DNA of 64,000 bases from Plasmodium relictum (lineage: Eukaryota > Apicomplexa > Aconoidasida > Haemosporida > Plasmodiidae), in assembly GCF_900005765.1 (NCBI RefSeq), contig NC_041690.1, positions 1,798,001 to 1,862,000 of the forward strand, in the 5' to 3' direction. A program made the translations under genes and the position numbers. This document shows, piece by piece, positions 24,076 to 35,094 of this stretch (within the stretch, counting starts at the first letter, position 1; each line of letters opens with the position of its first letter). The notes under the pieces were generated by a model, which saw nothing but the letters and a program-made list of their open reading frames with translations, did no database searches and was not told the origin of the DNA.

Positions 24076-25302
24076 TTTTAATATACTTAAAATATTGGCT
24101 TAGATATATACTGATATAATTACTCAAAAAAAAAAATGTTTATGTATAACAAAAATATGTTATTTAAGTTAAATATAATGAAATATTATAATTTTAAAAA
24201 CAAGAAATTACAAATACGTAATGATTTTATAGTAAAAATACAGAATATGTAAGTTTAAAAAATAAACAGAAATAATTTTCTGGCATACACCTGGAAAAAA
24301 GAATTTAAAAAAAAAATATATGCATTATATCTTAATATGTTTTCATATATTTTTATAAAAGGAAAAATTGTAATAATGAATATATATGTTTTAAAAACCT
24401 TTTTTTTAATTATTATAATTTTAAATAAAGATATAAAATTAATTAGGAGAAAACATTAATCAAAAATTTAGCTTATCGTACATTTAAAAAAAAAAAAAGA
24501 TAAAATTATAAAAATAATTTATAGTATGAATGTGATTATTTAGCATAAAAAATTTCGAAGTTTCAAAAAATTAAAATTTTTTTCTTTTTAAATATTTTTG
24601 AAAGAAAATATTTTTTTTTTATTATAAAATAAAATTTTATGTATTTTAAAATATAATTATCTATATTAAAATCTTACTAAAGAAATTTACTTTCTCTTTT
24701 TTGTATCTAAAGTGTTTCATTCGTTTTAAATTTTTTGCTTGTTCAAGATAAAAAATAAACGCTATGACATAGATGTGGAATAACTTTCCCTAGCAGCATT
24801 TCTAATTTATTCTTTTTTTTTTCTTTTTATATTTTATTTATTTTATTTTTTATTTTTTATAATTTCTTCTAAAAATTGTTTTCTAAAAACTGAAAAGATT
24901 TTATTAAAATTTATTTATACAATAACCATTCCATATTTTTAATTATTTTTTAAACTGTTCTTACATAAATTACTAGAGTTAAAGATACTCTTTTAGAAGT
25001 AAAATTATATTTAAATTATAACTTGTAAATTATAAAAAGAACAAACAAAAAAGTTACTAGTTTTTATTTAATTTTTTTTTTTTTTCCATATATAAATATG
25101 AATTTACGAAAAATTAAATTTTTTATATAAAAAATGCTTCAAAAAAGCTTCATAACGTAGCATTAAACGTGTGCGTAAATTAAAAGTTTTTTATTATAAT
25201 TTTATTTCATTTTTTTTTTTTAATTTATCTTTTTTTATATGTTTCTAAGGTACTTTTTTCTTATTTTATAATTCAAAAAAAAAAAAAAAAATCATATAAT
25301 CA
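24076..25302. other. Intergenic region with exon-like islands of a possible small minus-strand gene
   Basis: Minus-strand islands are less A/T-rich than their surroundings. One is an ATG at 25163 opening MLRYEAFLKHFLYKKF before a GTAAAT donor. A roughly 25-nt candidate exon sits near 24965-24990 between an AAAG acceptor and a GTAAGA donor. A TTTCAG acceptor near 24893 precedes FRKQFLEEIIKNKK and a stop, and a further island lies at about 24700-24800. Phases do not fit together simply, so I give no gene model. A small multi-exon gene or a UTR is likely. P. falciparum numbering, from memory, leaves one gene slot between L17 and glycerol kinase. Confidence 0.3.
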
Positions 25303-26543
25303 TTATTTTGCTTCTGTTTTTTTGATATTTTTATTTTTTCTTTGATTTGATAAATTTAATTTTAATAATTTCTTTAATGTAACCTTAAAAGGTAATTTTT
25401 TCTGCTTTTCTGAATTTGATAAAAGTGATTTTTTAGCAGGCTTTGCAATTTCTCTTGCTATTACTTGAATATGACATGGTGATGACATATATGGATTAAT
25501 TCTTCCGTGAGCTTTATAAGTTCTTCTTCTTCCTGGACGAGCTTTATTAACCATTACATGAATTAGTCTTAATTTTCCTATTTCCAAGTTTCTTGCCTAT
25601 TCAGAAGAAATTAAAATATATGCATGTATATATTATTTGAAATTACATATACAAAAATTTGCTTATATAGAATAGATAAACATATTTTTTTACACTACAC
25701 AAATATAAACATTTCATTATTTAAATATTTAAAAAAATACTGGCATTTCTTAAAATATATATTTATAACTAAATAAAAGAAAATGTAGACATAAAAATAT
25801 AAAAAAAAAAAAAATACATTATAATTTAAAAAAATTGAAGGGAGTAGTAATTAAACAAAACAAATTATTATTTTTATTATTTTTAATTTTTCAGACAAAT
25901 GCCTCAAATAATCATGTTTGAAAAAATAAGAATATATTTATTGGATATTAATAAATACATAGAACATGTATTTAATAATAATAATAAATATTCTTAATTT
26001 TTTCATACTCGTCATCTTTTCATCATAAAAAAAAAATAATAAAAATTTTTTTTTGTTTAAGTATTATGTAAATTTTCAACATACCTCAGCATTTGCTTGT
26101 ACGTTATCCAGAACATTTAAAAGAAATTTACAAGACTTAACTGGCCATCTACCTTGAGTGTGGTTGAATTCTTTTGCTTGATTTGTTCTACCGACTCCTC
26201 CATTATATTTGCGGAAGGGAACACATCTTTTTTTCTCAATAACATCATTTAAATATTTTTTTGCTTCTAATAACTTCATCCTTCTTATAGCTCTTGCTGC
26301 TTCATATGTATTTTTAAAATGAACTCTCAAATCTACTCCTGCGCCTCTTGCGCCTTTAAAAAAAAAGAAATAAAATATACATTTAAATTACTTAAAAAAT
26401 ACATATAATTTTATACACTAAATAGATAAATATATTTTATTTATTGCAAATCAATGATCCATGACAATAAAAAGCATATGCATTTTTAATGCATCATTAT
26501 TACATTTTCCGTGGTCTCTTAATTTTTTGGCATATTTAACCAT
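25303..26543 (-). CDS. RPL17: 60S ribosomal protein L17 (uL22)
   Basis: Three exons: 26543-26504, 26353-26085 and 25596-25303, all with GT..AG ends and consistent phase, giving 200 residues. Exon 1 encodes [13 protein letters not shown]; the cysteine codon is split by intron 1, continuing into [20 protein letters not shown]. Universal uL22 signatures are present: [37 protein letters not shown] and [20 protein letters not shown]. The C-terminal tail is lysine-rich, as in other Plasmodium L17. It is a cytosolic large-subunit protein lining the peptide exit tunnel. Confidence 0.96.
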
Positions 26544-29171
26544 TTCAGATAAAATTAAAAAAAAAATATATAGAGAATTATATAAAGAAAATTGTTTTAA
26601 TTTAAAGTTTACTAAGAAAAAATTAAAAAAAAAAAAATTAATGTAAAACAAGTTTTCTTAAAATTATAAATAAAAAAAAAGATTTATTATATAATCGAAT
26701 AAATAAGAACTTATAAATTAAAAACAAATAAAATATTTTTTACAAATAAATAATATTGTGTTTTTATTATATATATATAAATGTATATATATATATATAA
26801 TAAGGTAATATTAACAATTTATCAAGTGTTAATATAAAAAATATAAAAAAAAAAATATTATTAATAAAAAAAAATTATATTATTTCAAATATATTTTATA
26901 TAAATTTATTTATCCATTTTTTTTTTTTTTTATTATTGTTTATAAAAAGGAGAGCAAAGTGCTCGTGAAAATGTAATTTTTTTTTTTTTTTCATATATAA
27001 TGTTTTAATTTTATATTTATTTTTATTATTTACTTCTTATTCTTAATTCTTTTTAAAGGATATTTATGTGAAACTATTTTATTTTAAATGATTTATATAA
27101 GCATATTGTACATTTTGATATAACAAAAAACATATTGAAGGCCCCCAAAAAAAATAACATAAATTTTTTTTTTAAATATATAGAATAAAAAAGAATATAT
27201 TAATTTTACAAGAAATACGTATATGACATGAAAAAAAAAAAAAAAAATATACTAAATCAAAAAGAGCATTTTACATTTACGAAATTTAAATAATAGTTTC
27301 TAATTTTATACTTTTTAATAAATTATTCTTTTTGAAATATGCGAATAAAATATTTTCCTTCAATTTATTTCTTTTTTCTTATTGTTCAAAAAAGTTCTAT
27401 AACTAAATTAAAGAAAAAAAATAATGTATCATAAATTAATTTTTATATAAAATGCATACATATAATTAAATAATTTGTCATATAATTTTTCTATTTTTTG
27501 TACAAAGGGGAAATTTACCTAAATCTTATTAAAATACGTAGTCTTTGAAATTTTGGAAAAAAATATTTTAAACATAATTATATAATATACATTAAAATTG
27601 ATATTTTAAATAACACCTTTATGATATATATCATAAAAAAAGGTTCATAAAGGAGTATAATTTTATATATTATAAAAATTTACTAGAATTACAAACGTAT
27701 TTGTTTTATGAGTATTATAGATATTAGTAAATAATTTTGACAAATTTTTAATGAACTGATATATTCACTATTTTAATTTTACTTTTGATTTATTTGTTTT
27801 ACATCCATATTTTTGTTTATGTAATAATAATAATTTTTTTTCTTTGTTTATGATGTATATGATATATTATTTTCAAGAGACTTTTTTAAATCAGATAAAA
27901 TACTTATACTATAAAAAACAAATGATAAAGGAATATCCAACTATCTAAAAGAAATTATTTCTTTCTTTTAAATATAAAAAGCAAATGAGTTTACTAAGTA
28001 ATATATCATTCCTTCTACATAAGGATTATGAATATAATAAAATAAAAAAAATAAAAAAATATATATATATTTATATAAAATAATAAATTGAAAAATTTAT
28101 TATGCATAAATTTGTGATATTTTAAATGAACAAAATACAATCAATTTATGTTATGAAATACTAAAAAACATCCTTAAATTGTGTGTTGTACTAATTTTTT
28201 TATATTTAAAAATTTATTGCATATAAGAGTATTGTATTATATTTATTGAAAACCAAAAAAAATGTAAAATAATGTTTTTATGGAAATTTTTTTTAAATTT
28301 AAAAGTTGAACAATCAAAAAAATGCTGTTTTTTTTCCTTATGAATTATAAATTTTACGAGCAATATATTCTTTAAGATTCTATATAAAAAAAATATATTA
28401 AATAACAAAAAAAAAAATTTTCTCTTCTGAATTCCTTTTTGTATTATCGTGTGCAAAATTTTTTTTTTTTTTTTTTGTTGCATGTTACAATCTTAGTAGA
28501 ATAAAGCTCAATAGTCGGTTGAAAAATCTTAGATTCTACTTTTTTGCTTAGCTATTTGTTATAATGAAAAATATATATATATATATATATAATATTAAAT
28601 AAAACATTAATTATTTTAAATATTAAAAATATGTATTTCATCATATTTCCAAAATACATTGAGAACTTTTTTTCCTCTCTTCCGTTTTTTAATAATACTT
28701 TTTAATTATCAAATTAAGAAAAAATCACATGTTCTTATATTTTTTTGTATCAATTTAAAAATATAAGCAAAAAAAGTTTTATATTTTATTTTTTTATTAA
28801 TTAGTTATTATGTATGAACAGTTTGTTTCTTTTTCTTTTTTTTTCTTTTTTTTATAATTTATTTGCAATACATTTTTTATGTTCATATTTTCATTTTTAC
28901 TCAGCTTTTAATAGAAAAAAAAAAGAGGAAATAAATAAAATAAAAATGATTGTGGAATATTGAGAACATATTATCATTCTTTTTAATGGCATAAAAAGAC
29001 AATTACTTTAAAACTTCTATAGAATTGAATTTCTATTTTAATAGGAATATATTTATATATGTATTTGCCTTTAAGTATGATTTAGTATGTATTATAAAAT
29101 GTTTTAATTAAATATGCTTTATTTTAGAAAGAATAATAAGGAAAAAAAAAAAAAAAATAAAATTTTCAAAT
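26544..29171. other. 2.6-kb intergenic region upstream of divergent L17 and STIMATE-like genes
   Basis: Promoter-side DNA for both neighbours. It contains an (AT)n run near 26780-26800, poly(dT) runs close to the L17 start, a small hairpin near 26952 and the palindrome described separately. An 89-codon minus-strand open frame at 28214-28483 is Lys/Phe-rich and looks spurious. Confidence 0.5.
27618..27637. repeat. 20-bp perfect palindrome
   Basis: TTTATGATATATATCATAAA is its own reverse complement and is flanked by ACC on the left and, four bases further, GGT on the right. It could form a hairpin or be a dimeric protein site. A/T bias makes such palindromes fairly easy to obtain by chance. 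Confidence 0.5.
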
Positions 29172-30329
29172 ATGAAAGAACAATGTTTTTTAGTACCTGG
29201 AGAATTCGGTATAATTGTTCAGATTTTAGTTGGATGCATATCATTAAGTATATTATTTATGAAGTACATTTTAGAAAATCCTAGAAGACCATTTATCACA
29301 TTTTTAAAAAATTTAATCAGCATTTTGTTTGGATCTATAATGCTTCATTTTTTAAATATTTTTATATCCATACTTATTTTTAGGTGTAATATTTTATTGT
29401 ATTTATACAACAGTGATATGGATGAATGTTCTATATATTTTATTCAAATTATTATTGATGCAACTTTTGGTTTATATTTAGAATATAAAATATTTCCTAT
29501 TTATAAATTTATAAATGTTCGAAGAGAGTATTTACACAATAATTCCAACTCATCTATTTACAAACCTGTTGATGCATTGTCTCATTATTCTTCCTTTTTA
29601 AAGTTGATTAGTAATGGCAATAAGAAGGAATTCCCTAATAAATATAGCATTACCAGTAAAAATAATATAAATATTTTTAAATTAGATTCTTTCAACTTTA
29701 AAAACTATTCAGAAAAGAGAAAGTGTGATGCTTCCAATAAAAATAAAATAAAAAATTTAAAAGACCAAAACGATACAACGAAATTACTTGGAGAAAAAAT
29801 ATCTAAATATGACAATGCTTTTGACAGTGATAATATTTTTTATAATTTTACTACTAATGAAAATATAGATAGTGAAAAACAAACAAAAAAAAAAAACTTA
29901 AGATTATACGATGATGATAATGATAAAAACGAATTAACGTTGCTAAATGACCAAACAAAAAATAAAGATTTTTGTATCCTTTTAAATGAAAATATTATAT
30001 TTGATTATGAAGATGTAATTATATATGAAAATAAAAATTTAGGCATTTACAAAGGAATTGATGAAGATTATTCCCACTTTAGTTTATTTCATGGAACTCC
30101 ATTGTGGATTTATGTTGTATTAACCGCAAAGAGTATTACTTTATTATTTTTTTTTCTTCTTTCACCTATTTTTAATATATTTGTTTCATATACAGTATCA
30201 CTTATTAATGATATGAAATTCAAACTTTTAATTGTAATGGTTATATTACCGTTTTTTTTAAATTTCATCATATATTTCTTTACTGATAACATAATTAAAA
30301 CAAAATATACATATATGAATATAAACTAA
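29172..30329 (+). CDS. STIMATE/TMEM110 (vacuolar membrane protein) family
   Basis: 385 residues, single exon, polytopic membrane protein. The N-terminal block has CFLVPGEFGIIVQILVG, LENPRRPFITFLKN and CSIYFIQIIIDATFGLYLEY. The C-terminal block (about residues 305-385) has WIYVVLTAKSITLLFFF and a final LPFFLNFIIYFFTDNII. These follow the conserved order of the STIMATE/TMEM110/yeast vacuolar-membrane family (human version: RRP motif, CSLY..DATVG segment, terminal FWIVDNFL). Between the blocks is a hydrophilic insert of about 185 residues (about 120-305), much longer than in animals. Animal STIMATE promotes STIM1 activity at ER-plasma-membrane junctions. No STIM is known to me in Plasmodium, so a general contact-site or vacuolar role is inference. 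Confidence 0.78.
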   Translation: MKEQCFLVPGEFGIIVQILVGCISLSILFMKYILENPRRPFITFLKNLISILFGSIMLHFLNIFISILIFRCNILLYLYNSDMDECSIYFIQIIIDATFGLYLEYKIFPIYKFINVRREYLHNNSNSSIYKPVDALSHYSSFLKLISNGNKKEFPNKYSITSKNNINIFKLDSFNFKNYSEKRKCDASNKNKIKNLKDQNDTTKLLGEKISKYDNAFDSDNIFYNFTTNENIDSEKQTKKKNLRLYDDDNDKNELTLLNDQTKNKDFCILLNENIIFDYEDVIIYENKNLGIYKGIDEDYSHFSLFHGTPLWIYVVLTAKSITLLFFFLLSPIFNIFVSYTVSLINDMKFKLLIVMVILPFFLNFIIYFFTDNIIKTKYTYMNIN

Positions 30330-30957
30330 GATAAAATTTAACAAAATTTAATATTCATCTTATTAATATACATACTATTTCTAATTTTATCTTTTTATAT
30401 TACAAATACATCCATTTTATTATTGTCTTTTATTAATTTATTCATTTATCCTTTTATTATGTTTTTTTTTTTTTTGTTACAAATAAAAATTTAAAAATAC
30501 AAATTAACTCTATTATGTAAAAAAATACACTTGATAATTTTTTACAAAATAAATTTTATAAAAAATAAAATCAAGAAAAAATGTAAAGTTTTAAAATATA
30601 AAACGTATTAAATTTTTAAGATATAATAATTATAATTTGTATATATATACATATTTATATTTAAATACCTTTAAAAAAACCGTAATAAATATATATTTTT
30701 ACTTATGAGAAAAACAAAAAAAGTATGTGAAATTATATATATATTTCTATGTATTTATATATTAAAATAGAAATCAAAAATATATCTCATATAATTATTT
30801 ATTATTAAAAAAAAAAAAAAAACTATAGGTTTAAACAAGATATAAATAATTGACAGATATCCTTTTTTAAAAAAAAAAGAAAAAGGAAATTAATCTTAAA
30901 ATTAAAACAATTATTATATTAATTATGTTTCTAAAAAAATATAAAAATGAAAAAAAA
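30330..30957. other. Intergenic region between convergent genes
   Basis: About 630 bp of A/T-rich sequence holding the 3' UTRs of the STIMATE-like and GH35-like genes. No other feature seen. Confidence 0.6.
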
Positions 30958-33900
30958 TTAAGAATCCAAAAAATCACTAACATTTTGAATATTATCAGTA
31001 TTAGTTTCTTCAGTAACTTCATCATATGAACTATTTATACACATATTATGTGTTATGATATTTTCAATTATATTTTGATAATTTTGTTTGTTTCTCTCTT
31101 TTTCTTCTTTCGTTTTAAAATAATTATGTAAAGCTTTAAAAAAAAAATAAGTAATAAAAATAATAATACTTAAAATAAAAAGAAAAAGAAACCAATTTAC
31201 ATATTTTTCTTTTTTTGTTAGACTATATACTCCACCTTGTAACACTTCTCTAACTATCTCAACTTTATAAGGATTTCCCCCATATTCATCAAAAATTATT
31301 ACAACATTCGTTCCTTCAACTAACCAATCTGTAGGTATTCTCATATATCTTGTTAAAGGTATATTTATTAAATTTTCATTATTTAAAAATTTTTCTTTTT
31401 CATTTTTTTTATTTTTAAATTTTTTTTCTTCGTTAACTTCATTTTCGTAGCTATCAATATCATCTGTTGTCCAAAAACTTCCTAGAATATGATTGTTGAT
31501 GTAAACAAATCCTCTAAATAACCCATCAATTCTATTATTTTCTAAGTCGTATGAAGATAGTTTCAAAGAATACTTAGATCTCATAAAATCTACCTTCTTA
31601 ATAAAGTATAACAAAGTATACCAAGTTAATGGCCAATTTATATTTTTTTTATTAACTTTGTTAAATCCATTTAAATATTTAAATATACCAGTTTTACAGT
31701 AATATTTTATCTTACTAAGAAAAAAAGAAAAAATTTTCGATGTACACATTTTTAAAAAAGCATTTGTTATATTTTTCATCTCAATTTTTTTATTTACTAT
31801 TGATTCCATATCCATTTTTTTAAAGTTTAAATCTTTATTATCGTAATTTCCTATTTTATCATTTTCATTTTTACTGTTTTTTATTTTGGTATCTGTTCTT
31901 TTGCTATTTTTATCAGAAACATTTTCTTTTATGTTATCATTTACTGAAGAACTATAAATCCAATTCATTAAATGTGGCTTTATGGAATTATACTCAAATA
32001 AATTGTACATTTTTTTATATTCTTCTATACTTTTTTCATTTTTTAATATTTCTCCATTTAAACCAACACAGTTATGTACATCATATTCATTTCGTGTAAT
32101 AATAAATATAAACGTGTTAATACTTTCTTCATCGTAATAATTATGAAAGTTATATTCATTATCACCAAATACATTATAATTTCTCTGTTTATGATGTTTT
32201 TCATTATCATTTATATCATTCATAAAATTCTCAAAAGTATTTGTATCTTTTTTTTTTTTATTATTTATATTTTGTTCTATTAAGATTTTACTTTTATTAT
32301 GATCTACAATTCTACCATTATTTTGAGAATTTTTTTCTGTATCTAAGTTTATCATATTATTGCTTTTCCTAGTTGATTTGTTATTTTTATGTGTTTGTGA
32401 ATCATATTCTATCTCTCCCTTTTCAAAAAAATTATTATTTTTTAAGTCTTTTATCTTTACATTATGAAGGAAATCTGTTCTAATGTCTTCCTTGGGCAAA
32501 CCCAAGCCCAAATTAGAACAAATGATATAAATTTTTTTAGAATTTATAATTTCAATATATTTATATTCATTAAATCCGCCATAGATAAATTGGTTATCAG
32601 CATAAATATATATATATAAGCTATAGTTGCTTACAAGTAATTTTACATAATTGATGTTATTCTTCATTGTAATGATATACCATTGAAATTTAGTAAAATC
32701 TAATGTCAGATAATAATTATTTAAAACATTTATTACATATATAGAATGTAAACAATTTGGATGAAAATAAGAAGATAGTTTCATATGCTTGATAATATTT
32801 TTAGATAATAAATTATTATTTCTATAATTTTTTTTTTGTTGTTGTTCTTCTTTTAAGCACATTAAAGGACCGGAATTTATAATATCCATTGAATATAAAT
32901 ATTTATCAATAGGATAATAAGTTTCTTTTTTGTTTATATAAGAAAAATCATAATTATAACTATAAGAAGAATCATAAATTATTTTCTTTTTGTATTCATT
33001 GTATATAATACAACTAAAGCTATTAATATTATATTTTAAATGACCTATTTTAACAAATCTACTTCCTTTAATATTATAATTGCAAATAATTTTAATAATG
33101 TCGTAGTCATACAATTCTATATTTTTAGATATTTTTATAGGGTTAATATATTTTCCATCTTTCATTAAATAATGACCATATTTTTTTAAAATTTTAAAAA
33201 TTTTTTTTATATGAGAATATAATGGTTCTTTTTGATTAAAATATAAGTCTATAGGTTGTCCAGTTTCTTTGCTATAATGCTCTAAGTATACATGTGTGTT
33301 ATTTATATTATTTCCACTATAATATGGAAAAATATTTATAAAAACACCTCCTTTTGCTAAAAATACTAAAATATTAAATGCTAAATCTTTAAAATTTCTT
33401 ATATGCCCTATGTAATTATTATATTTTCTATGTACATTTTTTACACTGATACTTATTTCTTCTATTTCATTTTTCTTATCTTTACTCTCTTTCTCTTTCT
33501 TGTTATCACATGAAATTTTTTTAGAACAATCTTTTGTATCATTGTTATTTATGGTAAATTCGTTATTTTTATTAAAATTTTCTTCTTTCTTAGAATTGTT
33601 CTTTCCTTTGAAATATTTATTTGTTTCATCTAAATTTTGGAATAAATTTGATAAGTTATTTTTTTTTTTATCATCTTCTGTGAGAGAAGATTTATAAATA
33701 ATGTGTTCTTTAAATTTTCTTTTCAAAATATTAGGAGAGTTAACATTATGAATACTATATTTTGCCCCTGTCCAGACTTGAGACCATATACATGGCTTAT
33801 TCAATTTAATACATTCATTGTCAAACCAATTATTGTGTAAAAAATGATTGTAGCAATTGTTACCAGCATAAGAATTTATGAATTTATCATTAATAAATGG

Positions 33901-35094
33901 ATAATTTGTTGTTAATATCTTTATTTTATTTAAATGTTTTTGAACAAGTTTATTAATCTCATTAATATATATTAATCCCAGTTCATACTCTTTAATAACT
34001 CTTAAATATTTATTAAATCGAATGTATAGTAAGTAACCTAAAGTCATTATATAGCTTCTTCTTATTCTTCTAAAAAAGTTTATTACACAACTTAAAATAG
34101 AATTAGAATTATTGTAATCTTCAAAATAAATTTCTATATTACAAATGTTATGAAAATATCTTTTTCTTTTTAATTCAATTATTATATACATATAATAATT
34201 ATCAAAAGTCTTATCAATATTTAAATATATAATAGGGCCATTATTTATACTAGTATATTTTTTTATATGTGGTAAAATATAATTAAACCATTTAATAACT
34301 CTTTTATAAAAATACAAGCTATAAATATTATTATATGCATTTTTTTTTTTGTTATATAAAATTTTCTTTTGATTTATGACCTTTTCTATAGCACTTCTTT
34401 GCAAGTTTTTTGAATCTTTTATAATTGCTTTTCTTTTTTTCCATAAATTCCATTGAAAATATTTTCTTATTTTTCTCTTATTTAAATTTAAATTAATATA
34501 ATCATTTAATTTTTTATTGAACAAAATGTATGTAGGAATATTAGAATTGTAAATATTATTTATATATGGACCAATATTCAATATAACAAATAGTCCATTA
34601 GAAGCACAGAAATTTAATAAATAAAAAAGCTTTGAATTACTAATATCATACTTATCTTCTAAATATTCATTTTCTGGCCAAAATAAAAAAGTATAAACTG
34701 TATTAAAATTTAATTCTTTAATTTTTTTTAAAACTATATATATATCTCTAATACTCATATATATATACGGAACATAAGCACTTAATATATATGTTTTAAA
34801 ATTATTAATATATATTAATCTATTTATATGATTTATCTCAAAACTTTTATGTTCCTCATTTTTTTTTATTAAAATATTATTTTTTTTATCAATGTAATTG
34901 TCATTATTATGTAATATATAGTTATATGTTATAATATTCTTTTCCTTTTCTACGGATTTATCCTGAAATAATTCTTTTAATTTTATCCATAAATTACTAA
35001 TATTGTTATTCTTTGTAGAAGAACATAAACAGAAATCTTTTATTTTTGAATTTAAAAAAAAAAGGTAATAAAAACATATTAGAATAAGGTTCAT
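30958..35094 (-). CDS. GH35 beta-galactosidase-like membrane protein, probable pseudoenzyme
   Basis: 1378 residues, single exon. Signal peptide (residues 1-24), then a GH35 TIM-barrel: LNFNTVYTFLFWPENEYLED, LFVILNIGPYINNIY (about 174), NGPIIYLNIDKTFD (about 285), KPCIWSQVWTGAKY (about 433), KGGVFINIFPYYSG (about 580). C-terminal jelly-roll blocks match plant GH35: GFVYINNHILGSFW, then RIPTDWLVEGTNVVIIFDEY plus GGNP (about 1250). A membrane helix follows (about 1298-1320) with a cytosolic tail of some 58 residues, so type I topology. In active enzymes the acid/base is the second Glu of QIENEYG and the nucleophile the Glu of WTExWTG. Here these read NIDKTFD and WSQVWTG, so both look substituted (Thr, Gln). 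Hydrolysis is unlikely; sugar binding or a scaffold role is inference. Low-complexity inserts account for the length. Confidence 0.8.
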   Translation of the reverse strand: MNLILICFYYLFFLNSKIKDFCLCSSTKNNNISNLWIKLKELFQDKSVEKEKNIITYNYILHNNDNYIDKKNNILIKKNEEHKSFEINHINRLIYINNFKTYILSAYVPYIYMSIRDIYIVLKKIKELNFNTVYTFLFWPENEYLEDKYDISNSKLFYLLNFCASNGLFVILNIGPYINNIYNSNIPTYILFNKKLNDYINLNLNKRKIRKYFQWNLWKKRKAIIKDSKNLQRSAIEKVINQKKILYNKKKNAYNNIYSLYFYKRVIKWFNYILPHIKKYTSINNGPIIYLNIDKTFDNYYMYIIIELKRKRYFHNICNIEIYFEDYNNSNSILSCVINFFRRIRRSYIMTLGYLLYIRFNKYLRVIKEYELGLIYINEINKLVQKHLNKIKILTTNYPFINDKFINSYAGNNCYNHFLHNNWFDNECIKLNKPCIWSQVWTGAKYSIHNVNSPNILKRKFKEHIIYKSSLTEDDKKKNNLSNLFQNLDETNKYFKGKNNSKKEENFNKNNEFTINNNDTKDCSKKISCDNKKEKESKDKKNEIEEISISVKNVHRKYNNYIGHIRNFKDLAFNILVFLAKGGVFINIFPYYSGNNINNTHVYLEHYSKETGQPIDLYFNQKEPLYSHIKKIFKILKKYGHYLMKDGKYINPIKISKNIELYDYDIIKIICNYNIKGSRFVKIGHLKYNINSFSCIIYNEYKKKIIYDSSYSYNYDFSYINKKETYYPIDKYLYSMDIINSGPLMCLKEEQQQKKNYRNNNLLSKNIIKHMKLSSYFHPNCLHSIYVINVLNNYYLTLDFTKFQWYIITMKNNINYVKLLVSNYSLYIYIYADNQFIYGGFNEYKYIEIINSKKIYIICSNLGLGLPKEDIRTDFLHNVKIKDLKNNNFFEKGEIEYDSQTHKNNKSTRKSNNMINLDTEKNSQNNGRIVDHNKSKILIEQNINNKKKKDTNTFENFMNDINDNEKHHKQRNYNVFGDNEYNFHNYYDEESINTFIFIITRNEYDVHNCVGLNGEILKNEKSIEEYKKMYNLFEYNSIKPHLMNWIYSSSVNDNIKENVSDKNSKRTDTKIKNSKNENDKIGNYDNKDLNFKKMDMESIVNKKIEMKNITNAFLKMCTSKIFSFFLSKIKYYCKTGIFKYLNGFNKVNKKNINWPLTWYTLLYFIKKVDFMRSKYSLKLSSYDLENNRIDGLFRGFVYINNHILGSFWTTDDIDSYENEVNEEKKFKNKKNEKEKFLNNENLINIPLTRYMRIPTDWLVEGTNVVIIFDEYGGNPYKVEIVREVLQGGVYSLTKKEKYVNWFLFLFILSIIIFITYFFFKALHNYFKTKEEKERNKQNYQNIIENIITHNMCINSSYDEVTEETNTDNIQNVSDFLDS

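Noticed and set aside
28214-28483. 89-codon minus-strand frame
   Set aside because: Poly-Lys/Phe composition from homopolymer runs, no domain or splice context.
30958-35094. Functional beta-galactosidase
   Set aside because: Fold blocks match GH35, but the two catalytic glutamate positions read Thr and Gln by my alignment.
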